A stretch of DNA of 64,000 nt from Axinella damicornis (taxonomy: Eukaryota; Porifera; Demospongiae; Axinellida; Axinellidae). This document shows, in pieces, positions 1-10,602 of this stretch (position 1 is its first letter; every line of letters starts with the position of its first letter). Where the stretch lies: the NCBI GenBank assembly GCA_963931865.1, contig OZ007512.1, positions 5,106,883-5,170,882 on the forward strand, given 5' to 3'. A program made the translations under genes and the position numbers. The notes under the pieces were generated by a model, which saw only the letters and a program-made list of their open reading frames with translations, ran no database searches and had not been told where the DNA came from.

Positions 1-1490
1 AAAAGTCTAAAAACGCGTCGTGGAAAGGACAAAAAAGAAACTGTTATCTCTTTGCCCCTAATGGAGTCCTCACACCTCGGGATGGAAGTGGAGAGCTCCC
101 ATTTGCTGGACGAGCCAGAGAACACCATTGCGGGTCCCTCAGCAGCCCCCAGCCAGCCCAATCCGGGACACATCACTGTCCCCCACCAGCATGTAAATAT
201 CTCTGACAACTTATAGTATCCCAGTATGAATTACGCATTTTGTCTAAAGGACTATCATTATCCCCAAGCCTAAACGGCTGGATCCTGTTGACTTACTCTG
301 CGATGCCAACAATCTCATCGGAAAGATGAAAACCATGTACGAAAGGTACAGTAAGCCGAGGAGGGAAAGAGGAAACCAATCAATACCCAACACAGGTAGC
401 TACTGGTTGACGGATAACCAAGCCTTGGAAAATATTGTCCATGGCTTGAAAATGAGATTGGCATCCATTCAATATGAACAGAGTGAAAGGGATAATTTAT
501 CCTATGGAGAACGCAAAGCACTCACAGACCTTATGAGCCGTACAGGTATTGTGACCAATAAGGCCGACAAGGGCTCCACCATTGTGGTCATTGACATAGA
601 TGACTACATAAGGAATGCCCTTGACCACCTGGCAGACCAATCGGTTTACCAGCAATTGGCCTCAGACACAACGGGGTGACATTAAACAGATGATCTCCAA
701 AAAGCCTGACAAATTAATGAGGTCAGGTATGCTCAGCAAAGAGATGCACACTTATTGCGAGCCCCCCATGACCCACAGAACCTCACGGCTGTACTTTCTC
801 ACCCATAGAAATCATTGGGTATTACGTTCGCTGGCCTTGCTGCGGACCTAGTAGCAACTGTTAGTTTATTGGGTTGGGGTGGTGCGACAAAGTTGTCACC
901 ACTGCTTGTACCCTCGAGAGCCAGTGGTCCACAAATTCGGATATGTTCTCTGTCACACTATTGCAACTTGAGACAATCGGTCTGATTTTCATGGGTTTTT
1001 TGTGTACAAAACCCCTCCTATGTTCAAACAATTGAGTGTGTACCCTTTCACTCTCTTCCCAAAAAGGAAATTAGTGAAACCATGTCTCTGCAAAAGACAT
1101 ACCACAAAAGCAATTTTGTGAAGTTTAAGGTCGACTAACGAATGTTTCAACATGGGGCCCCCATGACATGCCACACCAAATGGGTGGTATACTTGATACA
1201 GTGTACAGAATGCTGCAAACAGTATGTTGGCCAAAACACTAAACAACTGAACCACAGGGTCAATGCACACCTATCCTCAATAAGGGGAAGGTCAAATGTA
1301 TATGAGTTGGCATTTTAACAATGACCACCCCATCAACTGCCTCTCCGTAACTCCGGTTGAGAATGACATCTCACCAAAAGAGGCTGAGAGAGAACTCCAA
1401 AGGCTAGAAACCCCATGGATTCTCAGACTAGCGACCCAACAACCGATGGGAATGAATTCTCTAGTCCAGGATACACAAAGTCGTGTATAG
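1..1490 (+). pseudogene. Penelope-like retroelement remnant (RT N-terminus and GIY-YIG endonuclease)
   Basis: Reading pieces in three frames gives a decayed Penelope-like element. Frame 3 from about 219 reads SQYELRILSKGLSLSPS, the conserved N-terminal segment of these elements. Frame 2 at 326-679 continues with NLSYGERKALTDLM and NKADKGSTIVVIDIDDY, typical of the region before the RT core. Frame 3 at about 660-780 continues with CEPPMTHRTSRLYFL. The RT palm (motifs A-E) is absent. Frame 2 at 1184-1290 then reads VVYLIQCTECCKQYVGQ, a GIY-YIG nuclease core, and frame 3 at 1296-1490 reads ERELQRLETPWILRLATQQP, the usual C-terminal motif. Several frameshifts and an internal deletion make it non-functional. 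Its left end may lie outside the window. Confidence 0.8.
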
Positions 1491-1496
1491 GAAAAT

Positions 1497-1796
1497 CTGT
1501 TGTTTGCTGGCCAAGGGTTTGTGACTCCGAGGCTTCTGACCCTTCAATGACCTGAGTACATGCCTTCCAGTACAGTCTACAGCTGCACCATGTCCTTGCT
1601 TGGCAAGTTTGGAAGCTTTGGCTATTTCGCCCGGCTTGCAGTACTTTCGCCGACATTCCTGGTGTACCGTTTCCCCAGGTGCAGAATGGATAGTATCATC
1701 CCTTGTTTCGCTTGCCTGGTTGATGGTTGTGCTTCCCTTTAGTGTAGATGCTGGTGATGTGCCTAGAGGCTGCTTGCAAATGACACAAACCTCCAT
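1497..1796 (-). CDS. Hypothetical exon with a Cys/His-rich N-terminal motif
   Basis: An open frame starts MEVCVICKQPLG and continues with VHQECRRKYC, so a CxxC pair is followed by HxxC and a basic RRKY motif. That pattern suggests a small zinc-binding module. Similar N-termini occur in uncharacterised, often transposon-linked proteins of cnidarians and sponges (recollection, not a search). The frame runs on into the Penelope remnant, so only the part right of about 1497 is taken as meaningful. No downstream exon was identified and no function is assigned. Confidence 0.35.
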
Positions 1797-2004
1797 TGCT
1801 CAAAGAAGGGTGAGTAATTGGCATAAATCAGACCACATGGCACTAATTACTGTCATGTGGTGTTATAAGGTCGTAGGTCATAGAGGTCATTGGCTCTAAT
1901 TTGCAAACACAAATTAGAATCAACAAGAACCAACAATTTACAAGGGTCACCACATTCAGTTCTTGTTTGAAAACATGATTTGAAACTTGTACTATTTTTT
2001 TCAA

Positions 2005-2328
2005 AAAGCAGAAAATGTGCAATAATTGTTTTAATTAATTTATAAATGTTACTGTTTCAGTACTTTCCCCTCAAGGTATTCTTTGGGACTTTTAGTATGT
2101 TATAGAGGACATTTTTCTGTCTAGGAAACAGTTGAAAGAACTTGTGTTGCAATGATTTATAAACATTTTTGTTAAAAGTGCAGAAAATGTGCACTAATTG
2201 TTTTAATTAATTTATAAATGTTACTATTTCAGTACTTTCCCCTCAAGGGATTCCGTGGGACTTTTAGTATGTTATAGAGGACATTTTTCTGTCCAGGAAA
2301 CAGTTGAAAAAGCTTGTGTTGCAATTTG
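2005..2328. repeat. AT-rich tandem duplication, period about 172 bp
   Basis: The segment beginning CAGAAAATGTGC at 2009 recurs at 2181 with only a few substitutions, through the shared TAGTATGTTATAGAGGACA and CAGTTGAAA blocks. Two copies are present. Nothing coding is seen. The 1800-2005 stretch on its left holds no recognisable feature. Confidence 0.75.
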
Positions 2329-2924
2329 TTTTAGGTTGACCCAAAATATTCCATAAGTGGCCTGGACTAAAACGTGCCGAAGTAAGAAGCACTGCTGCAT
2401 CGTTTTTTTTTCTCTAAAAAGATTACTGTTTCTAATGTTCAGTTTACATGTGCGAATGGAGACTCTGGGTACTCCATGCAGACTTCCTCTGTACTGCATG
2501 GGTTTATATCTTTATCCCGGTTGAGTTGTGTGCGGTGACTCCTCTGTGCGAGTTTATCCCATTCCGTCAGTTGCATTAGTTGGTCGGCACTGGGTTTATG
2601 ATTACCATTCCATCTGTGTCACTTGTAGTGTGTCATCGTTTGTGTGATAAAAGATGGACACTCCCCCACTCCTAGGCATCCCCAGGCATACCCAGCTTTA
2701 TTGAGATCCGAGACACCTCTTACAAGCAAACCTGGACAGCTCACCTCGCGAAACGTCAATCCCGTAAGCAGCAACAAACGATGAGTGACCCTCTCGCACA
2801 TGTGCCAACTATGTCCTAGCTTTGAGGGGTACTCTGTCAATTTTTGTTAGCACGACAGTGAAAGTTTTTCATGTGGTTGCAATCCAATTGGTATCGCCAG
2901 ATTCCAGTCACGAGTCCATGGCTT
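2329..2924. other. Non-coding stretch, nothing recognised
   Basis: Short frames on both strands lack codon structure or known motifs. No repeat or inverted repeat was recognised. Confidence 0.5.
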
Positions 2925-2933
2925 CACCCCACT

Positions 2934-3503
2934 TAGCCTCGCACCCAGGTGCGAAGGAGGGGGAAAGTGCGCCTGGTATCCACTGTTTGCGCATGCTCTT
3001 AATTTCCCGACATTCCGGGAATCCCGGATAAGACTGCATGTGTCATTCCCGAGGCTTGTTGACGTCAGATGTGTTCGTAACCGTATCACGATTGTATTTT
3101 GTCAATAATGGCGACTTTTTGCAAGACCTAGACCAGGCTGTTTCGTACCTTCAGCGTCTTGAGTGTGCAGCGATGACCGAGCAGAGGGCATCTTTGAAGT
3201 GAGTATACAAAGAGACTCTCGCTACGCATTGGTTTTAGTAAGTCGTTGTGTTATACCGTGATGTGAAGAGATGCCAGCGTAGTCCTTGTAGTTTCATCCC
3301 TCATGGCATCGATGACAGACCAAGTTCCAAATGTGAGTGTGAAAGCTGCGATCATATCTTTGTGGTTTCGTTGTGTAGTAGACGTACACCCAGAAAGTTT
3401 TGCGATGTCATCTGCATAAATCCACGTGGTTTTATGTAATAATTAAGCGCATGCGCAAACAATGGATACCAGGCGCTCTTTCCCCCTCCTCCGCACCTGG
3501 CTA
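2934..3503. mobile_element. TIR DNA transposon, TAGCCTCG family, with RecQ-like internal sequence
   Basis: The left end TAGCCTCGCACCCAGGTGCG and the reverse complement of the right end (TAGCCAGGTGCGGAGG) open a long imperfect inverted repeat. It continues about 80 bp through a TGGTATCCA-TGTTTGCGCATG block. The flanks CACCCCACT (2925-2933) and AACCCCACT (3504-3512) look like a 9-bp target-site duplication with one mismatch. The element is 570 bp and too short to be autonomous. Its interior carries a helicase remnant listed separately. Confidence 0.75.
3126..3365 (+). pseudogene. RecQ-like helicase N-terminal remnant inside TIR element
   Basis: At 3126 one frame reads DLDQAVSYLQRLE and then MTEQRASLK, a stop, and VYKE. 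This matches position by position the clearer copy at 16.1 kb (SEALSYALRKL, KEEQRSSMRAVYKG), which is the Q-motif region of RecQ helicases. After a degenerate stretch where Walker A should be, 3288-3360 reads VVSSLMASMTDQV and then KAAIIS, matching RecQ motif Ia (VVSPL-x-LM-x-DQV) and the following AAxxS. The ATP-binding loop is lost, and a stop codon shows it is dead. A short intron in place of part of the gap cannot be excluded. Confidence 0.6.
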
Positions 3504-3525
3504 AACCCCACTGAGAGAGAGGCTT

Positions 3526-3550
3526 GGGGGGGGGGGGGGGGGGGGGGGGG
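3526..3550 (+). repeat. Poly-G tract, 25 nt
   Basis: An uninterrupted G run directly right of the TIR element, capable of quadruplex formation. It is one of several long G or C runs in the window. Confidence 0.95.
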
Positions 3551-3639
3551 CTCCCTCTGCACTGCATTCCCACATTAATAGTTGTAGCTGAAGCCACCAG
3601 AACATCTTCACAGGTTGTGCTACACATGACCATGCATAT

Positions 3640-4240
3640 GCATGCGTGGTAGCAATCAATACATTAAGATTTTAACGTGTGTCTGTATGTGTGTGTATGA
3701 GTGACGGAAGTGGGATGTTTGTGGGGTGGGACTAGACTATAGTGACGCGCGACCTTCGTACTTTAATTTATTCGAACTCTGCGAAGACTTCGAGAACATT
3801 GGGCTGGAATCCAGCTGGGGCTGCAAGCGGATGCATGCAATCGGGGAGCAGCAGCCGAAGCGGATGCAATCGGGGAGCAGCAGCCGAAGCGGATGCAATC
3901 GGGGAGCAGCAGCCGAAGCGGACGCGATCGGGAGCAGCAGCTGAAGTGGACGCAAAGCGGCGAGCATGCAGCAGCAGCTGAAGCGGGCGCAATCGGGGAG
4001 CAGCAGCTGGAAGTGGACGCAAACGGGGAACAGCAGTTGAAGTGGATGCAATCGGGCCAGGGAGCAGCAGCTGATTCGAAGCTGACGCAAGCGGCGAGCA
4101 GTCAACGCAATCAGGGGGCAAGCGGACGCAATCGTGGAGCAGCAGCTCTGCACAGAGAGCTGTCCGGCGCCAGATTACTCACGGTAGGCGAACGAGGGGG
4201 AAGTAGCTGAGCGAGCGAAGCTACTTGTACTAACTAATCT
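3640..4240. repeat. Composite element with CAGCAG-AAGCGGA minisatellite
   Basis: A conserved left flank (ATTAAGATTTTAAC, GGGACTAGACTA, CGCGACCTTCGTACTT) precedes a degenerate tandem array of about 28 bp (GCAATCGGGGAGCAGCAGC-GAAGCGGA) at about 3835-4140. The right flank is CGAACGAGGGGGAAGTAG-GAGCGAAGCTACTTG. Related copies lie at 26840-27230 and 47880-48210, and the right flank alone recurs at 6235-6295. The long open frames across the array on both strands are by-products of the repeat. Confidence 0.8.
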
Positions 4241-4555
4241 TGCTTTCAATGCAGCAAGGGAATCATTGATTACTTGCCTTCTCACTCTCTCAACATTGGA
4301 TGGAGATGATACTATGAAACGTACCTTTTGGAAAGATTCTTCTCAAGCTTCCGAATGTAAGAGATGACTAGTAGTGCCCTTGCAACTGTAAGTACTACAT
4401 TGTATGCATTGCAATGTTTGTCTCCAAACTAACATCTAACCTAGCTAGATATTGTTCCTTGATGTTTCATGGATTAAGTGATTCTTTTATCGTTCTCATG
4501 TATCAAACTTGCATTTTTATAATGTTCTGCGTACAATTTGTGTTGAGGTACACCC
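4241..4555. other. Non-coding stretch, nothing recognised
   Basis: No gene, repeat or inverted repeat could be supported here. Confidence 0.4.
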
Positions 4556-4559
4556 TTTT

Positions 4560-5277
4560 TGGTGCTTGTTTAAATCCTCCAGTGCTAATGTTACCCAGGA
4601 AACTGGTGTAACCTCAACACCACATTTCCACTTAAAAGGTGCCAATTTGGCACTATTAGCTGGAGTCACTTGTATAAGGGCTTGGAACAACCCCCTTTCT
4701 AGTGCTGATTCAAATCCTCCAGTGCTAAATCTACCCTTGGAGCGGGTGTATTTCTACACCACTTACGTGTTAAACTTACTATCTTGGAAGTGTCAGTTCA
4801 ACACTCAAACCTAGAGTCACTGAGTGGACACTCGAGGGACACCTGATTTGGGTGTTAAAGTAACCCCTTCCTAGTGCTGATTCAAATCCTCCAGTGCTAA
4901 ATCTACCCTTGGAGCGGGTGTATTTCTACACCACTTAAGTGTTAAACTTACTATCTTGGAAGTGTCAATTCAACACTAAAGTGTTAAACTTACCATCTTG
5001 GAAGTGTCAATTCAACACTCAAACCTAGAGTCACTGAGTGGACACTCGAGGGACACCTGATTTGTGTGTTAAAGTAACCCCTTCCTAGTGCTGATTCAAA
5101 TCCTCCAGTGCTAAATCTACCCTTGAAGTGGGTATATTTCTACACCACTTAAGTGTTAAACTTACTATCTTGGAAGTGTCAATTCAACACTAAAGTGTTA
5201 AACTTACCATCTTGGAAGTGTCAATTCAACACTCAAACCTAGAGTCACTGAGTGGACACTCGAGGGACACCTGATTT
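4560..5277. repeat. Dispersed repeat with three diverged tandem units (about 190-220 bp)
   Basis: Units share CCTTCCTAGTGCTGATTCAA, CTCCAGTGCTAAATCTACCC, TCTACACCACTTAAGTG and CACTGAGTGGACACTCGAGG. An inner block (GTGTTAAACTTAC-ATCTTGGAAGTGTCAA) is itself duplicated in two of the units. The series resumes at 8232-8440 after a transposon insertion. Confidence 0.8.
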
Positions 5278-5284
5278 CCCATAT

Positions 5285-5690
5285 AGAAATGCCAAGGTTG
5301 TAACAACCATGCAACAACCTTGTCACAAGGTAGTAACAACCTAGCAACAAGCTTGTGAAAGTAGGTTGTAACAACCATGCAACAACCTTGTACCCGGGGT
5401 GAAACAACCTTGGAATTGAAACTGTAACAAGCAGGGTATTTGGTTGTAACAACCTTGTGACAACCTAGCAACAAGGTTGTGAAAGTAGGTTGTAACAACC
5501 ATGCAACAACCTTGTACCCGGGGTGAAACAACCTTGGAATTGAAACTGTAACAAGCAGGATATCTGGTTGTAACAACCTTGTGACAACCTAGCAACAAGG
5601 TTGTGAAAGGAGGTTGTAACAACCATGCAACAACCTTGGAATTGAAACTGTAACAAGCAGGATATCTGGTTGTAACAACCTGGCCAACAT
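5285..5690. repeat. Left subterminal array of AACAACCTTG motifs
   Basis: A unit of about 120 bp repeats about three times. It contains GGTTGTAACAACCATGCAAC, ACCTTGTACCCGGGGTGAAA and GGAATTGAAACTGTAACAAG. The GTTGTAACAAC core is a perfect palindrome. Such subterminal arrays often bind transposase in large TIR elements; that role is inference. Confidence 0.85.
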
Positions 5691-6982
5691 CATTGAACAT
5701 TGCATACATAAATGCAATACATAACTAAATAAGTCCTGGGGTAATGAGTGATAAAACAGTTCCAGTGAATTACAAAGCTAGTACATCTACGATGATGAGT
5801 GATATAAATAATGGCTTTACAATGATTAGGCTGCTACTGCTTGACAGTCTCGCATACCAGATTTTTCAGTTCCCAGCATGTGACGATTGTGACCACTTGT
5901 GTCATCACACGGGAGGGAGGGAAGGGACTGATTATTTTTCCTGTCTGGGTATGAGGGGCTCATCTGTAGGAAGAAAAGCGTTATACGTATGATCATTAAA
6001 CAGCTCTAATAGAGTATCTATGTATTGCCCCTGAAAGATTGTAGTAAAACGAGTAACACATAACATCTTAACACATTGCACGCAGAAATGACATAATTAT
6101 TAGTTGCTAGGGGCGAGGATTGCAACAACAAGCAAAGCATAGCCAAGTGAAACTTTCTGAAGCACAAGGTACATACGCCAAATGAAAATGTGTAGCACTA
6201 GGCTTCGTATTGAGCTGCCCATGACTCACCATCCGAGGAAGCCAGGATTACTCACCTAAGTGAACGAGGGGGAAGTAGGCGAGCGAAGCTACTTGACACC
6301 AATTGATGCCGTGGCCAAGGCAAAGCTTAGTTGCCTAATAGCAGAACACACAATATATCTGGTCTGGGGATTGGTAGGGGCCTGCCTAATAATAAAAGCG
6401 GTTTGGTCTTGAAGACCCCTATTCTAAGACTCAACGGGCAGAGTGGAGTGAACCAACTTGGTTGTTGATCGCAAAACCAACTTGCTGGCCACACTCTTCT
6501 TTCAATGCCTCAAAGCATACGGTCGAAGTGGCAAGCATGCTAACTTGTCTATAAGCACAACACTAACTACAGAGGTAAGTACTAGGTGCAGAGGCTCTCA
6601 GGCTTCATAAATATCAAGACAGTTCAGTGCCTTGCGGTCACGGTACACACAAGGGGAAATGTACATGTGTAACCCCTAACCCCTCAGTGCTAGCCTTACT
6701 TCAACCATAAGGAGCCGTGCTTCGTACTTGCCCCAGTTTGTACATTATAGTCTAGACTTACCCACGATAATCCCCGAGTTAGGAGAGGATGCTGCAGTCC
6801 GCAAGTTCTGTCTGCACCAATGGTCCATGCGTACACCAGCTGTCCAGTAGTGTTTCCTGTTGATGCTACTGGGTTTCCAGGTCAAGGTAGGGCATGATAC
6901 GGTGGCACGCTTTGTTTCCACAACCGGTAGCCAACTCTGACTCTATAGCTAGCTAAGCAAACAAGCTCGAACACGAAGCTCT

Positions 6983-7112
6983 GAAAACAGTTTACATTAG
7001 CAACCAAATTGGTGAATATGACGTCAAACAACGATGAATTAGTTTACATTAGCAACCAAAATTGGGAGGTACATGTACATGACATCACAACATAGTTTAC
7101 ATTAGCAACCAA
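6983..7112 (+). repeat. Three copies of AGTTTACATTAGCAACCAA
   Basis: The same 19-nt block occurs three times at roughly 50-60-bp spacing inside the transposon. Function unknown. Confidence 0.8.
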
Positions 7113-7684
7113 GTAACTAAGTAGTGTACATGCAACGCGTTATATGCAGGACTTATTCCACTGGATGCTCCGGTTGCATGCCTTCTCACCCCACCGTTTG
7201 TCGCTTACAGTAGCTACTAGCACGGGGGAAGGCCTGGTAAACTTGCCACGCACGTGACATACCTGTACATTGGAGGAGTTGCACATTCTTTCTGTGCAGC
7301 TCTCGGTCAGCTTTCTGAACTCAAGAAACGTCACCACCACTGCCTGATGTTGAACACTTAGTGGCCCATGGCTGCGACTGGTGGCGCTCCGGAGTTCCTC
7401 AGGCCAAACGTCCACCCAAATCATGTACGTATGTCACTGCACATGACAAGTTTTAGCTACCAGGCCTTCCCCGTGCATGTTAGTGCCGCAAGTGACAAAT
7501 GCTGGGGTAAGAAGGCCTAAGCTAGTTCATGCATGCATATTCCAGTCTATGCAGGTTCCAGTACAGTTATCGGAAGCATGCTACTGGTAATCATGTACAT
7601 GTGACGGAACATGCATGCTCCAGGTGCTGACAAATGTGTCATGAAGGTTGTTGTGGCTCTTGTGCAGCGCAAAAGCCATGGATG

Positions 7685-7733
7685 CACACCCTGAGTTAGA
7701 AGCTGGATATAGCAGCTTCTAACTCAGGGTGTG
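7685..7733. repeat. Perfect 21-bp stem hairpin with 7-nt loop
   Basis: CACACCCTGAGTTAGAAGCT(G) at 7685-7705 is the exact reverse complement of 7713-7733, with loop GATATAG. It lies inside the 2.95-kb transposon. The perfect match in otherwise diverged DNA suggests recent formation or structural constraint. Confidence 0.95.
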
Positions 7734-7879
7734 TATACATGTACATGTACTTTGTGGCTTTTTGAGTTGGAGCTGCACAGAAAATAAACATAAGGTAGCT
7801 AGCTAGCTAGCTATGTGGTGAATGCAGTATAAAAGAAGGAGCCACAACCATGTTCTCCAAGCTATAGCTAGGTGGAAAT

Positions 7880-8215
7880 CATACAAGCTTGTTACAAGGT
7901 AGGTTAGATTACAGTACTGGTATATACCAGGATGTCACAAGGTTGTTCACCAAAGTGGCAATCTTTCAAGGTTGTCACAAGGTTGGCAAGGTAACTGTAC
8001 CAGGTTGTCACAAGCTTGTTGAATCATGCAAGGTTGTTACAAGGTAAGGGAGTTAACAGTACAAGGTTGTCACAAGCTTGTTGAATCATGCAAGGTTGTT
8101 ACAAGGTAGGGGAGTTAACAGTACAAGGTTGTCACAAGCTTGTTTGGACCAAGTACAAGGTTGTCACAAGGCTGGTGACCTTGTCACAACCTTGTCACCA
8201 GGTTGTAACCAGCTT
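7880..8215. repeat. Right subterminal array of ACAAGGTTGTCACAAG motifs
   Basis: Units of roughly 30-65 bp repeat ACAAGGTTGTCACAAGCTTG and CATGCAAGGTTGTTACAAGG. The motif is mostly in the opposite orientation to the left array, so the ends are functionally symmetric. Confidence 0.85.
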
Positions 8216-8231
8216 GGTATTTCTATATGGG

Positions 8232-8440
8232 TTGGGTGTTAAAGTAACCCCTTCCTAGTGCTGATTCAAATCCTCCAGTGCTAAATCTACCCTTGGAGCG
8301 GGTGTATTTCTACACCACTTAAGTGTTAAACTTACACCATTTTGGAGGTGTCAATTCAACTCTCAAACCCAGAGTCACTGAGTGGACACTCAAGTAACAC
8401 CTGATTTGGGTGTTAAACTTACACCCCATTTTTAACAGTG
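8232..8440. repeat. Right-hand continuation of the 4.56-kb repeat
   Basis: TTGGGTGTTAAAGTAACCCC and the following blocks match the units at 4860 and 5060. This confirms the intervening 2.95 kb is an insertion. Confidence 0.85.
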
Positions 8441-8444
8441 TAGC

Positions 8445-9640
8445 AGGCTTTAACAAACTGCTCACCCCAATCCACAGTTGCAGCTATTTCTAACTGGAGG
8501 AGGCCTTGCTTTTGCTGGTCAGCAAAGAAGGAAAGAAGCTTTGGTCTTAGGGTGGGTCCAATGTCGTCGTTTCAGAGCAAGAAAGGTTCAATATCTCCAA
8601 AATAAAACATTACCATCCTCACCACCTCACACTTACTCCACCATCTGGTAGCACAGTAAGTTGCCATGCTGCGCCCCACTTGTGACTTCCACAAGAACCT
8701 GGTCTTGGGGCTATGGCTAAAGAGAGAGATCCATGAGTGCATGAAGTCTGTAAGGACTGGCGTCTTGAAATGCTGACCAACGAGGTCTAAAGTGTGGGAA
8801 AAACAACCAATGTCAATCAGAGATGGGTATATCACTCTTACTGTCTGCATTGCCAAACTGTTAACTGATGCCCGGTCCCTCATGGCAGCAAGGAGTTGTT
8901 CAGAGCGCACACCATATGTCACAGAAAGAATGCCAATGATCTCTCTGGCGATCTGCTCACCCGTCATTGATTTGGACAACATCTGCATGCGAACCAAGCG
9001 ATGCTCCAATGTCCACTCTTCTCCCACAAAGTGCACTATGACAGCCAGTGCCTCACCAAGCCTTGAAGTGCCATCAAAAAAGATTGACAGATCTTTCCCT
9101 GTGATCTCTTTGCGGACTCGTGCTTCCTCCTCCTTCAAGATAAAGGGAATGAGATCAAACACATGTCGTCGGTCAGTAAGGCGAAACCATTTTCCTCAAG
9201 GAGGTCTCTAAAACTATCCAGCTTTGAGAGAGGAACGTCTGCCCTAAGAAACGCAGTGACCACTTTGACACGATAGACTTGCTGTTGTTCTGGTAGGGTC
9301 TCACCGCGTAAATGTTGCTCCTCATTGTGCTTTGCCAGAGCCACAGCAATATCCTTTTCTCGAGCCTCTTTCATTTCCCGCTTCTTCTTGCTATCCTCGT
9401 GCTTCTCGATCGTATGTGATTTTGGACGATACTTTTCTTGAGACCTAGCTCCTCACGGCATGCCTCGCAGAAAAGAACTCCAGCAGACACTTTAAGCATC
9501 TCATTCGGGAAGTCTTGGACACGCTTTCTTGGCTCAACTCCCTTGAGGTCGGAAGCGCTTCTTCCTTTACATTGGCGTTTGCCAGCGGGAGGGTTAGTTT
9601 TCACTTCCTGGAGATTTCTGAGCGCTGTGGCGACCTAAGT
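8445..9640 (-). pseudogene. hAT-like transposase remnant with N-terminal zinc finger
   Basis: Three minus-strand frames join into one protein. 9604-9371 carries FCEACREELGLKKSIVQNHI, a BED/CGGBP1-like CxxC...H finger. 9374-9135 follows after a one-base shift (KHEDSKKKREMKEAREKDI is open across it). 9162-8572 follows after a second one-base shift and carries FFDGTSRLGEALAVIVHFV, DRASVNSLAMQTV, IGCFSHTLDLVGQHF and TRWWSKCEVV, the spaced Asp and CxxH pattern of hAT-like transposases. A TGA interrupts after GDIEPFLL. The same frame continues NDDIGPTLRPKLLSFFADQQ and VDWGEQFVKA to about 8445, where the flanking repeat begins. The C-terminal dimerisation region is missing. Confidence 0.6.
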
Positions 9641-10602
9641 CGGTCCAGTACTGAGTGTACACACCGCGAACAGTTAGAACTAGTACTAGCTACATCACTA
9701 GAATCCTCGCTAGCAGTCCCACCACTGGAACTCAAGGAACTGGAAGCCATCATTACACTCGTTACTCGTGCCACGTGGCAAAACTCGAGCCCCGATTATG
9801 CCTGTATTTCTCAATTATTCTCCGTTTATTCCCACATTATGCCAACTCCGTGAACCTACCTATTATTCCGGAAACTGTGCCGGCATAATAGCCTCATCCC
9901 AACATATGACCCAGGCTGCTTTGTACGGTAGGCGGCTAGCTTATGGTTCGTCCCAATTAAGTACTTGTAATGTCACATACTGCCAATACTATTGTTTAAA
10001 ACTCACAAAATTCGCTTAAATTAGTACCACAAAATAGTGACCTTAAGGTATTCTACAATTCGAGGGAGTTTATTTATTCTGCGAAGTGTCAACAAAAGTA
10101 ACTGGTCACCCACTGGGCTCAATACCCTCCTACCACTGAGCCGTGCAGACCCCTCAGCAGAGGAGTGCAACACTGGGCTACTAGTGGACTAGTCTACAGG
10201 CATTCGTACACACTCTGTTATTCACAGGTAATCAGTGCTTAAGCCTAACAAGAATAGTTTACAGCTTGTAATTACCACGTACTGAGTATGACATCATGGG
10301 AAAAGAACTGCTTAGGAGAGAAGCTCGCTAAACAGAAAGGTGAAGAATATGGTGGGATTGCTGAATTAAGGGAGCCGTTACATTAGGATGTGTGAAGAGA
10401 AAAATAATGGGGCTAAATATTTTACCTGAGATGTCAACTGGCAAGAGGGTGTGGGTTCAGAATTAGCTATAGCTATATTCCAGTTATGCTAACACGTTTA
10501 CTGTCATGATCAAAATGGTCCGGATTAGTTTGATATTAAAATCAAGTACCAATAGTTGACCATCAATTGCTTGATTCAGTATCAAACAATTCACATCTGT
10601 AC
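9641..10602. other. Non-coding stretch, nothing recognised
   Basis: Only short frames without motifs, and no clear repeat. On the minus strand it lies downstream of the Death-domain exon, so intronic sequence is possible. Confidence 0.4.

Larger units (their letters stand above)
5278..8231. mobile_element. 2.95-kb TIR transposon inserted into the 4.56-kb repeat
   Basis: The left end CCCATATAGAAATGCCAAGG and the right end (reverse complement CCCATATAGAAATACCAAGC) form terminal inverted repeats. The undisrupted repeat reads CTGATTTGGGTGTTAAAG at about 4850. Here the left flank is CTGATTT and the right flank TTGGGTGTTAAAG, so insertion duplicated TT. Both subterminal zones are arrays built on AACAACCTTGT/ACAAGGTTGT. 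The middle holds only short frames with no recognised transposase, so the element looks non-autonomous. Confidence 0.8.

Noticed and set aside
3737..4210. Long open frames on both strands over the AGCAGC minisatellite
   Set aside because: Produced by the near-triplet repeat unit; they exist in several frames and lack conservation between copies.
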